NCBI RefSeq assembly: GCF_963675455.1 | Contig: NZ_OY776217.1 | Coordinates: 1,474,001 to 1,538,000, forward strand | Direction: 5' to 3' | Length of the DNA stretch: 64,000 nucleotides | Origin: Emcibacter sp. | Lineage (GTDB): Bacteria; Pseudomonadota; Alphaproteobacteria; Sphingomonadales; Emcibacteraceae | Shown: positions 25,967-34,013 of the stretch, piece after piece | Position numbering within the stretch: the stretch's first letter is position 1 | How the letters are laid out: the number at the start of each line of letters is the position of its first letter | Translations under genes and position numbers: made by a program | Notes under the pieces: generated by a model | Told to the model about the DNA's origin: nothing | Database searches by the model: none | What the model saw: only the letters and a program-made list of their open reading frames with translations

Positions 25967-26211
25967 TTCCGGTCCTTGTCTGTCTTCGGTAGAATTACAC
26001 TGTATAAACTTTGGCTTCGTCCTGTTCTGTCACAGGGTCATTCAGGTAGACTACAAATTGGGCGTAATTTGCAACAAGAATCTCTTGTCACTAAATAAAA
26101 ACATCTGTACAAGAACATCCTAGAGGGTGGAATTGGCCACATATTCTGTTGTTTCCCTCAGAATTGCCAGTTTCCGGGTATTTTTTGATTTACTAACCAC
26201 GGGGAAGAGCC

Positions 26212-26823
26212 TTGGATTCCTTTGAGTTGAACAAAATTGCATTGGCGGTGTTGCTTACACTGTTGGTGGTCATCGGTATTAACAATCTTGGTGAAATCGT
26301 TTTTCATGAAGAAGAACTGGAAGCCAACGCTTATCCGGTTGAAGTGGAAATGGCTGCAGCGGACACTGGTGAAGAAGCCGTAGCAGAAGAGGGCCCGAGC
26401 CTGGCGGCTCTTCTCGCATCTGCCAGTGCTGCAGACGGTGAAAAGGTCTTCAAAAAATGTAAAGCCTGCCATACGGCCGAAGAAGGTGGCAAGAACGGCA
26501 CCGGTCCGAACCTGTGGGCTATTGTTGGTCGCGATAAAGCCAGCCATGAAGGCTTCGGCTATTCCGACGCTATGACAGCCAAGGGTGGGAGCTGGACATA
26601 TGAAGATCTGGATCACTTCCTGACCAAGCCGAAAGATTTCATTCCCGGGACAAAAATGGCATTTGCCGGCCTGAAAAAGGGTACGGACCGTGCAGAATTG
26701 ATTGCCTATCTTCGTTCACTGAGTGCCACGCCGATGGACCTGCCGGCTGTGGAAGAGGTGGCTGAAAAAGCCGCTGAAGTCGTGGATGATGCTGCAGAGG
26801 CTGTTGAAAGTGAAGTTCACTAA
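26212..26823 (+). CDS. Membrane-anchored c-type cytochrome (CycM-like; TTG start)
   Basis: The 203-residue protein has an uncleaved N-terminal membrane anchor (about residues 6-28), an acidic Ala/Glu-rich linker, and a class I cytochrome c domain (about 75-170) with heme motif CKACH (KVFKKCKACHTAEEGG) and a Met ligand in GTKMAFAG. This is the layout of CycM/cytochrome c552, which carries electrons from the bc1 complex to terminal oxidase. The start is TTG at 26212 with GGGGAAG upstream. A C-terminal tail of about 25 residues, rich in Ala, Val and Glu, is unusual. The gene stands alone with a terminator after it. The 245 bases before it hold the back-to-back promoters of pheA and this gene; I could not pick firm boxes. 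Confidence 0.92.
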   Translation: MDSFELNKIALAVLLTLLVVIGINNLGEIVFHEEELEANAYPVEVEMAAADTGEEAVAEEGPSLAALLASASAADGEKVFKKCKACHTAEEGGKNGTGPNLWAIVGRDKASHEGFGYSDAMTAKGGSWTYEDLDHFLTKPKDFIPGTKMAFAGLKKGTDRAELIAYLRSLSATPMDLPAVEEVAEKAAEVVDDAAEAVESEVH

Positions 26824-26850
26824 GAACTTTCTTCAGGTAAAATGAATAAA

Positions 26851-26881
26851 GAAAAGCCGCTCATCAGGGCGGCTTTTCTAT
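26851..26881. terminator. Bidirectional Rho-independent terminator
   Basis: A ten-base perfect stem GAAAAGCCGC / GCGGCTTTTC (26851-26860 and 26869-26878) with an eight-base loop has A-rich and T-rich sides. It serves the cytochrome gene and the NlpC/P60 gene converging on it. Confidence 0.82.
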
Positions 26882-26891
26882 TGGGCGTATC

Positions 26892-27764
26892 TTAACCTTC
26901 AGGCAGAACTGTTGTTATCCGTTTGATACAACTGAGCGGTGGTTTGTCGGTCTGGAAGCTGACAATATTGATGACATCCTTGAGCGGATCAATGCTGACC
27001 CGCATGTGATGGGCGTTGGCGTGCAAAAGGTGCATGTCATCCAGCATAAAGCCGACATGTCCCGGGAAAAAGGCGATATCGCCGCGTTGCGGCACATCGT
27101 CATCCTCCAGGGCTTCTCCGATGGCGGCTTCCTGCATGTCACTGTCACGGGGAACACGAATACCGGTTGTGGCAAAGGCAAGCTGTATCAGGGCGGAGCA
27201 GTCCAGCCCGGCGCTGCTTTTGCCGCCCCACAGGTAAGGGGCATACAGCAGCTTCAGCGCTTCCGACACTGGATCAGTGCCGAAATGGCTGCTGACATGG
27301 GTGGCATAGATCCAGTTGCCGTCTACAAGCCGGACAAAGCCTTTGACCTGCATGGGGTCAGCAACACTAACTTCAGACATCTGAAAGACCTGTCTTACCG
27401 GTTCGCTTTTGGGGTCCGGGGCAGCGTAGATATGGGTGCTGAGCGCTTCCACGTGATGGGTGCTGTCGAAAATATCCGGGCTCAGATATTCAATCGGGCA
27501 ATAGCCGACATAACTGTCCCGTTCCGCCTGTCCCCAGGCCCATCCGTCCTTTTCTTCAAAAACAGTAAATAGTTCGCCGTAAAGAAGCTGGCTGGAGAGA
27601 GGGGAATGTCTGTCGGGAGTGGCATAAAGCGGGGCAATGCCGTGGGCGACCTGATATTGGGTGCCCTGAACATATTTGTCGACTTCAACAGTACCTTTGA
27701 GGAAATCTGCTGCGATGTCCTGGCGGTAAGGAGAAGTTCTGGGGTCAGGTTCCTTCTGTGACAT
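26892..27764 (-). CDS. NlpC/P60 family cysteine peptidase with SH3-like domains
   Basis: The 290-residue protein has two SH3b-like regions (about 35-100 and 105-165) and a C-terminal NlpC/P60 domain (about 175-285). The catalytic Cys lies in GLDCSALIQ, the His in FPGHVGFM, and a third polar residue in LLHANAHHM. Such enzymes cleave gamma-D-Glu-diamino acid bonds of peptidoglycan peptides. No signal peptide is visible, so it may act on recycled muropeptides in the cytoplasm. It is the downstream partner of the small MarR gene, 18 bases away. Confidence 0.9.
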   Translation of the reverse strand: MSQKEPDPRTSPYRQDIAADFLKGTVEVDKYVQGTQYQVAHGIAPLYATPDRHSPLSSQLLYGELFTVFEEKDGWAWGQAERDSYVGYCPIEYLSPDIFDSTHHVEALSTHIYAAPDPKSEPVRQVFQMSEVSVADPMQVKGFVRLVDGNWIYATHVSSHFGTDPVSEALKLLYAPYLWGGKSSAGLDCSALIQLAFATTGIRVPRDSDMQEAAIGEALEDDDVPQRGDIAFFPGHVGFMLDDMHLLHANAHHMRVSIDPLKDVINIVSFQTDKPPLSCIKRITTVLPEG

Positions 27765-27782
27765 ACCAATCCCCTTTCAATA

Positions 27783-28124
27783 TTATTTAATGTTGGCTTT
27801 TTCCATCATTTCCGCAAAATCCGTCAGGAAAACGGCTCCCTTGACGGTGCGTTGAATGAGGACGTTGCGTTTGTCCGCTTCATCCCGGACCCGCTTGAGA
27901 AAGCCAAGTGCGCTAAGGGTATCCAGCGCCCGGGTGATAACCGGTTTTGAAACACCAAGCTCTGCGGCCAGTCCACGCACGGTGTGCGGCTGCGGTTCAA
28001 GGTAGACACGCATCAGGACGGCCATTTGACGGGAGGTCAAATCGGGAATCTTGCTGGTCACCCCGCTGGTCAGTGTTTGCATCCACAAACGCAGTCCCTG
28101 ATGGCCGCTAAGTTCAAAATCCAT
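27783..28124 (-). CDS. MarR-type winged-helix regulator (short)
   Basis: The 113-residue protein contains a winged helix: LTSRQMAVLMRVYL, TVRGLAAELGVSKPVITRALDTL (recognition helix, about 52-74) and LKRVRDEADKRNVLIQ as the wing. It is shorter than classical MarR proteins (about 140 residues) but retains the core. It is upstream of, and probably cotranscribed with, the NlpC/P60 gene. Ligand and targets are unknown. Confidence 0.82.
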   Translation of the reverse strand: MDFELSGHQGLRLWMQTLTSGVTSKIPDLTSRQMAVLMRVYLEPQPHTVRGLAAELGVSKPVITRALDTLSALGFLKRVRDEADKRNVLIQRTVKGAVFLTDFAEMMEKANIK

Positions 28125-28193
28125 AGTATCCCCTTAACATTCGTTGAAGGGATATTGCCAAGATATTAACTATTGCGCAACTGCTTTTGCCAA

Positions 28194-29609
28194 TTAGTTT
28201 TTGAACCTTTCGTTAAGATAGGAAAACACTGTTCTGAGGGCCATTGCCTCACCGCCCAGGGGCCTGCCGGGGCGGTTCGTCTGGTTCCAGGCATAGACAT
28301 CCAGATGCATCCATTCCCGCGCGCCTTCTGTAAATTCCTTGAGGAACAGGGCCGCTGTAATGGCCCCGCCAAAGGGGTTGGAGGCGTTGTTGTTCAGGTC
28401 GGCAATGTCACTATCCATGAAGGTGAGGTAGGGGCCATACAGGGGCAGCCTCCAGACCGGATCGCCCTCGCGAATGGCATGCTGTCCCATGGCATCGGCA
28501 AGCTTCTGGCTGTCTGTGAAGAAAGGTGGAATATCCGGTCCCAGGGCCACCCGGGCGGCGCCGGTCAGGGTGGCGAAATCAATCAGCAGTTCCGGCTTTT
28601 CCTCTGCCGCCAGCGCCAGGGCGTCACAGAGCACCAGTCGTCCTTCCGCATCGGTATTGCCGACTTCGATGGTTTTACCCTTGTAGGAACGAATGACATC
28701 GCCAGGGCGGAAGGCGTTGCCGGCGACGTTGTTTTCAACCGCCGGGATCAGAACCCGGAGCCGGACATTCAGATTTTGCTCCATGATCAGGCGGGCCAGG
28801 CCAAGCACATGAGCGGCGCCGCCCATATCCTTTTTCATGATCAGCATGGCGTTTGACGGTTTCAGGTCAAGGCCGCCGGTATCAAAACAGACACCCTTGC
28901 CGACCAGAGTGACCTTCGGGGCCTTTTCATCACCCCAGGAAAAATCGATCAGGCGGGGGGCCTTGTCAGCGGCTCGTCCGACGGTGTGAATGGCGTTATA
29001 ACCCCGTTCCAGCAGTTCATCGCCGACCGTGATATGCAGGCGGGCGGAAAATTCCTCGGCGATCTCCGTCGCCGCGCGGGCCAGATCGTCCGGACCCATG
29101 TCGCAGGTCGGTGTATTGACCAGATCGCGGACCAGGAATGTGGAACGCACCACTGATGTGACAAGTGAACCGTTCTGTTCTTTGGGAAGATACAGTTTTG
29201 AGATTTTGTCGTTTTTCTTTTTCAGATAGGTGTCGAACTTATACTGTCCCAGGACCCAGCCCAGGGCAGCATGATAAAATTCGTGCGGGTCCGTTACATC
29301 GGCGAGGTGATAGCTGCCGGCGGGCAGGGATCTGGCCAGGCCGCCGAAGGCCCAGGGATCGGCCTTTTCATCGCCCTCTCCCAGGCCCAGAATGACGGAT
29401 GAAATCTGTCCTTCCGCATTGGCGAATTTCAGCAGGGAATGTCGGCTGCCGTTAAAATCGTTGGCATCAACCCAGTTTTGTTCCGCCTTGGGCAGCAAAG
29501 CGTACCAGTCTTTGAAGCCACCTTTGCTGACGGTGGAAACGGGAATGCTCTGTGCGGAAAATTGATCCGTAAAGAAAGAGGGAAAGTCTTCAAAATGTGA
29601 TGTGACCAC
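28194..29609 (-). CDS. M17 family leucyl aminopeptidase
   Basis: Cytosolic dizinc aminopeptidase that trims N-terminal residues from peptides. The 471-residue protein has a variable N-terminal domain and a catalytic C-terminal half with metal-binding residues in VGKGVCFDTGGLDLKPS (about 237-253), KKDMGGAA (about 259-266) and the signature NTDAEGRLVLCDAL (about 318-331). The signature is intact. Length is close to the PepB/PepA-like group; which subgroup cannot be settled here. It is divergent from the GST gene. Confidence 0.93.
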   Translation of the reverse strand: MVTSHFEDFPSFFTDQFSAQSIPVSTVSKGGFKDWYALLPKAEQNWVDANDFNGSRHSLLKFANAEGQISSVILGLGEGDEKADPWAFGGLARSLPAGSYHLADVTDPHEFYHAALGWVLGQYKFDTYLKKKNDKISKLYLPKEQNGSLVTSVVRSTFLVRDLVNTPTCDMGPDDLARAATEIAEEFSARLHITVGDELLERGYNAIHTVGRAADKAPRLIDFSWGDEKAPKVTLVGKGVCFDTGGLDLKPSNAMLIMKKDMGGAAHVLGLARLIMEQNLNVRLRVLIPAVENNVAGNAFRPGDVIRSYKGKTIEVGNTDAEGRLVLCDALALAAEEKPELLIDFATLTGAARVALGPDIPPFFTDSQKLADAMGQHAIREGDPVWRLPLYGPYLTFMDSDIADLNNNASNPFGGAITAALFLKEFTEGAREWMHLDVYAWNQTNRPGRPLGGEAMALRTVFSYLNERFKN

Positions 29610-29685
29610 GTGAAAATTACCTCGTATAATGGTGCTAATTGTTTCACAAATGTTTCCATCAGGTTATAGAGCATCGGAGCCCGGC

Positions 29686-30315
29686 ATGTCAGGTTTTTCT
29701 TTGGTTATCGGCAATAAAAATGCCTCCAGCTGGTCATTACGGCCTTGGTTGCTGATGAAGGAAGCCGGTCTGGATTTTGATGAGCTTCTGGTTGATCTTT
29801 TCTCGGAAAACCGGCGTCGGGACATTCTGCAGCATAATCCTGCCGGCCGGGTACCGGCCCTCAGGCATGACGGTCTCCTGGTCTGGGACAGTCTCGCGAT
29901 CTGTGAATATATTGCCGAACAGGTTCCAGAAAAGAAGCTCTGGCCTGAGGACCGGGCAGCGCGTGCCCATGCCCGCTCGGTCAGTGCGGAAATGCATGCC
30001 GGTTTCCCGAATGTCCGTGGCGTTATGCCGATGGCTTGCCTGCAAGCCTATCGCGCACCGGAACTTGAGGGTGACCTGTTGTGGGAGGTCGGGCGGATCA
30101 GACAGATATGGCAGGACTGCCTTGATGCCTATGGCGGCCCGTTCCTGTTTGGCGGATTTACCATTTCCGACGCCATGTTCGCCCCTGTTGTTTCCCGCTT
30201 CAGGACTTATCAGATCACACTGGATGCCCCGTTGCAGGCCTATGCGGACAGGATGCTGCAGGAGACAGCCATGAAGGAATGGTTCGAGGGTTGCGACCCG
30301 GCCGATGTGCAATAG
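29686..30315 (+). CDS. Glutathione S-transferase family protein
   Basis: The 209-residue protein has a thioredoxin-like N-terminal domain beginning SLVIGNKNASSWSLRPW, with the conserved cis-Pro region NPAGRVPAL and DSLAICEYIAE, then an all-helical C-terminal domain (about 90-205). This fits the GST group with Ser as the likely glutathione-activating residue. Substrates are unknown. The start at 29686 is preceded by GGAG at a good distance; an in-frame ATG at 29629 has no ribosome site. Its stop lies seven bases from the converging unknown gene. Confidence 0.88.
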   Translation: MSGFSLVIGNKNASSWSLRPWLLMKEAGLDFDELLVDLFSENRRRDILQHNPAGRVPALRHDGLLVWDSLAICEYIAEQVPEKKLWPEDRAARAHARSVSAEMHAGFPNVRGVMPMACLQAYRAPELEGDLLWEVGRIRQIWQDCLDAYGGPFLFGGFTISDAMFAPVVSRFRTYQITLDAPLQAYADRMLQETAMKEWFEGCDPADVQ

Positions 30316-30321
30316 TCGAGT

Positions 30322-31020
30322 CTAGTTCACACCGCAGGTCAGAAGGGTGACATCAACAAAACTGCGCCGTCCCGGGGTCATGCTGAAGCGATATTCATTG
30401 TCGCCCTGTACAATGCTGTGATGAAGCGGCAGGATGCCGCTGATGTCTTGGGTCTCTCCCCCCGGTAGGGTGAAGGTCAGGGTTACCGGTTTCGCCGGAT
30501 CGAACCAGGCTTCCGGGTTGCCTTCCTCATTCAGGGTCGGGCTGCCGCTGCCGCCGATAGTGATCAGGCCACGTTCAAAACTCACACTGCTCTGGATGGT
30601 GTTGACAAGTGTTGTCACGACGAAACGCTTGGCTTCTGATTCTGCGGCGCAGTTCTCGTTGGTGGTCATGCCGCCGATCAGGCGGGACATGCGGTCAATA
30701 GCGACCCCTTCGGCGGATTTGTCACTGACCACCTGAAGAAGGCCTTTAACCTCGTCATTGGGGACCAGGGACCGGACCTGTTCCAGGGCGGCCTTGTTGC
30801 TGCCAAGTTCCTTGATCAGGTGCTGGTTTTCCTGTTCCAGCTGATCGAATTTGTCCTGGGCAAAGCGGTAGTTTTGCTTGGCGATCTGCTGGCCGGTATC
30901 ATAGGAGAAATAGGTTATGCCGCCAAGAAGGGCTGAAAAAAAGACGAATTTTACGGTCATCCACAGACGTTGTGATTTGCGCTTCTGAAGTTCTTTTCTA
31001 CGGGCCAGTCCGAGTGACAT
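30322..31020 (-). CDS. Membrane-anchored coiled-coil protein of unknown function
   Basis: I do not recognise this 232-residue protein. It has a basic N-terminus (LARRKELQKRKSQR), one membrane helix (about 22-42), a coiled coil (about 45-90, for example AQDKFDQLEQENQHLIKELG) and a C-terminal beta-rich domain of about 120 residues presumably in the periplasm, with two cysteines (NENCAAES and LLTCGVN) that could form a disulfide. It stands alone between two terminator or convergent regions. The topology resembles cell-envelope or division-associated proteins, but no function is claimed. Confidence 0.7.
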   Translation of the reverse strand: MSLGLARRKELQKRKSQRLWMTVKFVFFSALLGGITYFSYDTGQQIAKQNYRFAQDKFDQLEQENQHLIKELGSNKAALEQVRSLVPNDEVKGLLQVVSDKSAEGVAIDRMSRLIGGMTTNENCAAESEAKRFVVTTLVNTIQSSVSFERGLITIGGSGSPTLNEEGNPEAWFDPAKPVTLTFTLPGGETQDISGILPLHHSIVQGDNEYRFSMTPGRRSFVDVTLLTCGVN

Positions 31021-31120
31021 GCTGTCTTCTGCTCCAATTTTTTTGGCGATAAGGCTAATGTGGAAAATGTGAGCCTAAGTTGCAAGCTTTTTTCACGTTA
31101 ACATGTCAAAAGTGGGGCAA

Positions 31121-31150
31121 CAAAAAAAGAGGCTGCCCGAAGCAGCCTCT
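31121..31150 (-). terminator. Terminator of the paa operon
   Basis: On the minus strand a nine-base stem AGAGGCTGC / GCAGCCTCT closes a five-base loop and is followed by seven T residues. It lies 23 bases past the paaE stop. Confidence 0.85.
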
Positions 31151-31172
31151 CAAAATACGCTGTTTGACGAGA

Positions 31173-32255
31173 CTATCGCTCGTCGAAGTCCACAACCACC
31201 TTGTCGGTGATCGGATGCGCCTGACAGGTCAGTATGAAACCTGCTGCCAGTTCTTCTTCCTCGAGAGAATAGTTCACGTCCATATTGACCTCACCTTCAA
31301 TCAGCTTGGCGCGGCAGGTACAGCAGACCCCGCCCTTGCAGGCAAACGGCAGGTCGGCGCCTTTCTCCAGGGCTGCATCCAGAATGTTCTCACCGGCTGT
31401 TTCCAGTTCGAACTCCGTGGTGTTGCCGTCGACAATAATGGTGACCCTGGCGACATGGTCGGAGAGGGTTTCAGGAACTTCGGCCACGTCTGCGGCCTGA
31501 CCTTTTTGCACGATGGGTGAAGTAAAGAGTTCGAAGTGGATGTTCTTTTTTTCCACCTTGCGTTCGGCCAGAAGATCGGAAATGTCATGGATCATGGTTT
31601 CCGGTCCGCACATGTAATATTCATCGGCACCGCCCGGCGGGATCAGCCGCTCAAGAATTTCGGCAACTTTTGAACGATCGATACGGCCGTGGAAAAGCTC
31701 TACTTCAGATTCCTCGCGGCTGAGGATATTGACCAGGTTGAAACGTCCCATGAAACGGTTTTTCAGGTCAATCAATTCTTCACGGAAAATAATTTCCTTG
31801 CGGGTGCGGTTGCCATAGACCAGGGTGAAAATGCTTTTCGGTTCATAGGCGAGAATGGTCTTGATGATGGACATCAGCGGGGTGATGCCGCTGCCGGCAG
31901 CAAAGCCCACATAATGATGTTCCTGTTCCGGGTGCAGCTTCGTATAGAAGTTGCCCATGGGGGTCATGACTTCAAGCTCGTCCCCTTCTTTCAGCACTTC
32001 GTTGGCGAAGGAGGAAAACAGGCCGCCTTTGATCTTCTTGACCGCAACTCTCAGTTCATCGTCATACAGACCGGAGCAGATGGAATAGGAACGGCGGGTA
32101 TCCTCACCATCAATCACGGTTTTCAGAGTCAGATACTGGCCCTGGATGTACTTATACTCTTCCCTGAGATTTTCAGGCACGTGGAAGGCAATGGAAACGG
32201 TTTCCTCCGTCTCCCTGCGCAGATTGGAAATCTTGAGTTTATGAAAAGTCGGCAT
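31173..32255 (-). CDS. paaE: Phenylacetyl-CoA epoxidase reductase subunit PaaE
   Basis: PaaE passes electrons from NADPH to the PaaABC oxygenase that epoxidises phenylacetyl-CoA. The 360-residue protein has a ferredoxin-reductase FAD domain (RRSYSICS, about 54-61), an NAD-binding domain (GSGITPLMSIIKTIL about 121-135, MCGPETMI) and a C-terminal plant-type 2Fe-2S ferredoxin domain (about 270-355) with CKGGVCCTCRAKL and a fourth Cys in LTCQAHP. It is the last gene of paaABCDE and is separated from paaD by 78 bases holding a strong hairpin. Confidence 0.96.
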   Translation of the reverse strand: MPTFHKLKISNLRRETEETVSIAFHVPENLREEYKYIQGQYLTLKTVIDGEDTRRSYSICSGLYDDELRVAVKKIKGGLFSSFANEVLKEGDELEVMTPMGNFYTKLHPEQEHHYVGFAAGSGITPLMSIIKTILAYEPKSIFTLVYGNRTRKEIIFREELIDLKNRFMGRFNLVNILSREESEVELFHGRIDRSKVAEILERLIPPGGADEYYMCGPETMIHDISDLLAERKVEKKNIHFELFTSPIVQKGQAADVAEVPETLSDHVARVTIIVDGNTTEFELETAGENILDAALEKGADLPFACKGGVCCTCRAKLIEGEVNMDVNYSLEEEELAAGFILTCQAHPITDKVVVDFDER

Positions 32256-32278
32256 GTTAAGTTCCTGATAAGACGAAT

Positions 32279-32296
32279 GGGGAACCGGGGTTCCCC
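32279..32296. other. GC-rich hairpin between paaD and paaE
   Basis: GGGGAACC (32279-32286) and GGTTCCCC (32289-32296) form a perfect palindrome separated by GG. In the mRNA it would be a stable stem-loop about 25-40 bases before the paaE start. There is no T-run, so it is not a classical terminator; it may mark RNA processing, stability or partial attenuation. Confidence 0.5.
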
Positions 32297-32333
32297 AACT
32301 TTTCTTGTTATTTATATTTTATGCTGATTTTGT

Positions 32334-32840
32334 TTAGATACATTTAAAATAGTCAAACGGTTCCTGACAATCGAGACAACGGTAAAGTGCCTTGCAGGCG
32401 GTGGAGCCGAACTCGCTGACCTGTTCGGTATTGTCCGAACCGCATTTGGGGCAGGACACTTCTTTCTGGCCGCCAAAAAGCACTTTTTTGTTGGTGGTGC
32501 TTTTTTCCGGCGGGGCAATGCCGTAAACCCGAAGCTTTTCCCGACCTGTCTCCGTCATCCAGTCTGTTGTCCAGACCGGGGACAGGGAGGACTTGATCCG
32601 GTAATTGGTATAGCCATGGCTGTCGAGGGCGGCCTTGATTTCTTCTTCCAGCATATTCATGGCGGGGCAGCCTGAATAGGTTGGGGTGATGACCACTTCC
32701 AGGGTGCCGTCATCCTGAAAATTCACTTCCCGGGCAATACCCAGGTCGACCACGGAGAGAACGGGGATTTCCGGGTCCTTCACGTCTTCGAGAAGGGCCC
32801 AGACTTTTTCCGTTTCAGATGAAGGAGCGGGAGTAGTCAT
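32334..32840 (-). CDS. paaD: Phenylacetate-CoA oxygenase assembly protein PaaD
   Basis: PaaD is a MIP18/DUF59-type protein thought to help assemble the metal centres of the epoxidase. The 168-residue product has the DUF59 core (DPEIPVLSVVDLGI and TYSGCPAMNMLEEEI, about 20-75) and the PaaD-specific C-terminal zinc ribbon with CPKCG and CLDC pairs (about 130-160). It begins 12 bases after paaC. The full set of cysteines is present. Confidence 0.94.
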   Translation of the reverse strand: MTTPAPSSETEKVWALLEDVKDPEIPVLSVVDLGIAREVNFQDDGTLEVVITPTYSGCPAMNMLEEEIKAALDSHGYTNYRIKSSLSPVWTTDWMTETGREKLRVYGIAPPEKSTTNKKVLFGGQKEVSCPKCGSDNTEQVSEFGSTACKALYRCLDCQEPFDYFKCI

Positions 32841-32852
32841 CGTAAAGGTTTC

Positions 32853-33611
32853 CTACCACTGGCAGTTGGGATAGCGGCGCTGCATATACTGCATATCAGA
32901 CAGGATATGGCCCATAAATTCGCTGTGCTGTCCCTGTTTGCCACCGGACTGCATCCAGTCGTTTTCCGGACGATTCAGAGTGGCTGTCTCCAGTAGTTCG
33001 TTGACAATGCCGTCCCAGTCCGCCTTCAGGGCTGTCACGTCCACAGCGATGCCTTTGTCGACCATGCCTTTTTCAAAGTCGTTCATGGTGAACATTTCAC
33101 CGGTGAACATCCAGACATTGTCGATAGCCTGTTGCGCGCGTTCGTGGCTTTCCTCGGTGCCGTCACCAAGACGGATCAGCCATTCGCCGCTGAAACGCAT
33201 GTGGTATTTGACTTCCTTGAGGGATTTTTCACCAATGGCGGCCAGGGTTTCGTCGCTGCTCTGCATCAGTTTTTCATAAAACAGCTTGGCAAAGGCGCTG
33301 AAGAAAAACAGCTTGGCCATGCTGTAACCCCAGTCCTTGTTGGGCATTTCGGTCAGCAGCACATTTCGGTAATCAATCTCGTCACGGAGATAGGCGATAT
33401 CGTCCTCGGTCTTGCCGGTTATCTCGCCGGCATAGGCGAACAGTTCCCGGGCCTGGCCGATATAATCTAGGGCGCAGTTGGACATGGCCACATCAAGCTC
33501 CAGCGTCGGGGCAAGATAGCACCATTCCGACAGGCGGTGGCCCATGATCAGGGCGTTGTCCCCGAGAAGGGTGGCGTAATCCGCGATGGCTTTACGATCA
33601 GTATCTGTCAT
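32853..33611 (-). CDS. paaC: Phenylacetyl-CoA epoxidase structural subunit PaaC
   Basis: PaaC is a ferritin-like, catalytically inactive relative of PaaA that forms the stable PaaAC core of the epoxidase. The 252-residue protein is all-helical with DNALIMGHRLSEWCY near the N-terminus, RDEIDYRNVLLTEMPNKDWGYSMAKLFF (read as two overlapping motifs) and a C-terminal MGHILSDMQYMQRRYP typical of the family. Gap to paaB is 37 bases. Confidence 0.95.
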   Translation of the reverse strand: MTDTDRKAIADYATLLGDNALIMGHRLSEWCYLAPTLELDVAMSNCALDYIGQARELFAYAGEITGKTEDDIAYLRDEIDYRNVLLTEMPNKDWGYSMAKLFFFSAFAKLFYEKLMQSSDETLAAIGEKSLKEVKYHMRFSGEWLIRLGDGTEESHERAQQAIDNVWMFTGEMFTMNDFEKGMVDKGIAVDVTALKADWDGIVNELLETATLNRPENDWMQSGGKQGQHSEFMGHILSDMQYMQRRYPNCQW

Positions 33612-33648
33612 TTGTCACTCCTTAGGTCGTTAAGTTTCCCGCGGGGGA

Positions 33649-33954
33649 TTACATTTTGCCCACTTCCTTGGGGATGTCATAGAATGTCGGATGACGATAG
33701 ATTTTGCTGTCGGCCGGCTCGTAGAGGCTGTCCTTGTCCTCCGGCTTGGAGGCCGTAATGGCATTGGACGGCACCACCCAGATGCTTACGCCTTCACCGC
33801 GGCGGGTGTAGACGTCCCGGGCGGCCTCAATGGCCATTTCCGGATCGCTGGCGTGGATGCTGCCGGCGTGTTTGTGATCGAGGCCTGCCTTACTGCGGAT
33901 GAAAACTTCATACAGGGGCCAATCCGTGTCGTGTGAATTGGGTTTATCGCTCAT
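33649..33954 (-). CDS. paaB: Phenylacetyl-CoA epoxidase subunit PaaB
   Basis: PaaB is the small bridging subunit of the epoxidase. The 101-residue protein has the characteristic WPLYEVFIRSKAGLDHKHAG (about 12-31), ARDVYTRRGEGVSIWVVPS (about 45-63) and an aromatic C-terminal region with RHPTFYDIPKEVG. Length is typical. It lies 59 bases downstream of paaA. Confidence 0.96.
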   Translation of the reverse strand: MSDKPNSHDTDWPLYEVFIRSKAGLDHKHAGSIHASDPEMAIEAARDVYTRRGEGVSIWVVPSNAITASKPEDKDSLYEPADSKIYRHPTFYDIPKEVGKM

Positions 33955-34013
33955 TTGGATGTCCTTCTAAACTTTATATAGGTCGTTTAATGACCGGAAA
34001 TTTTTGTTGAGCC

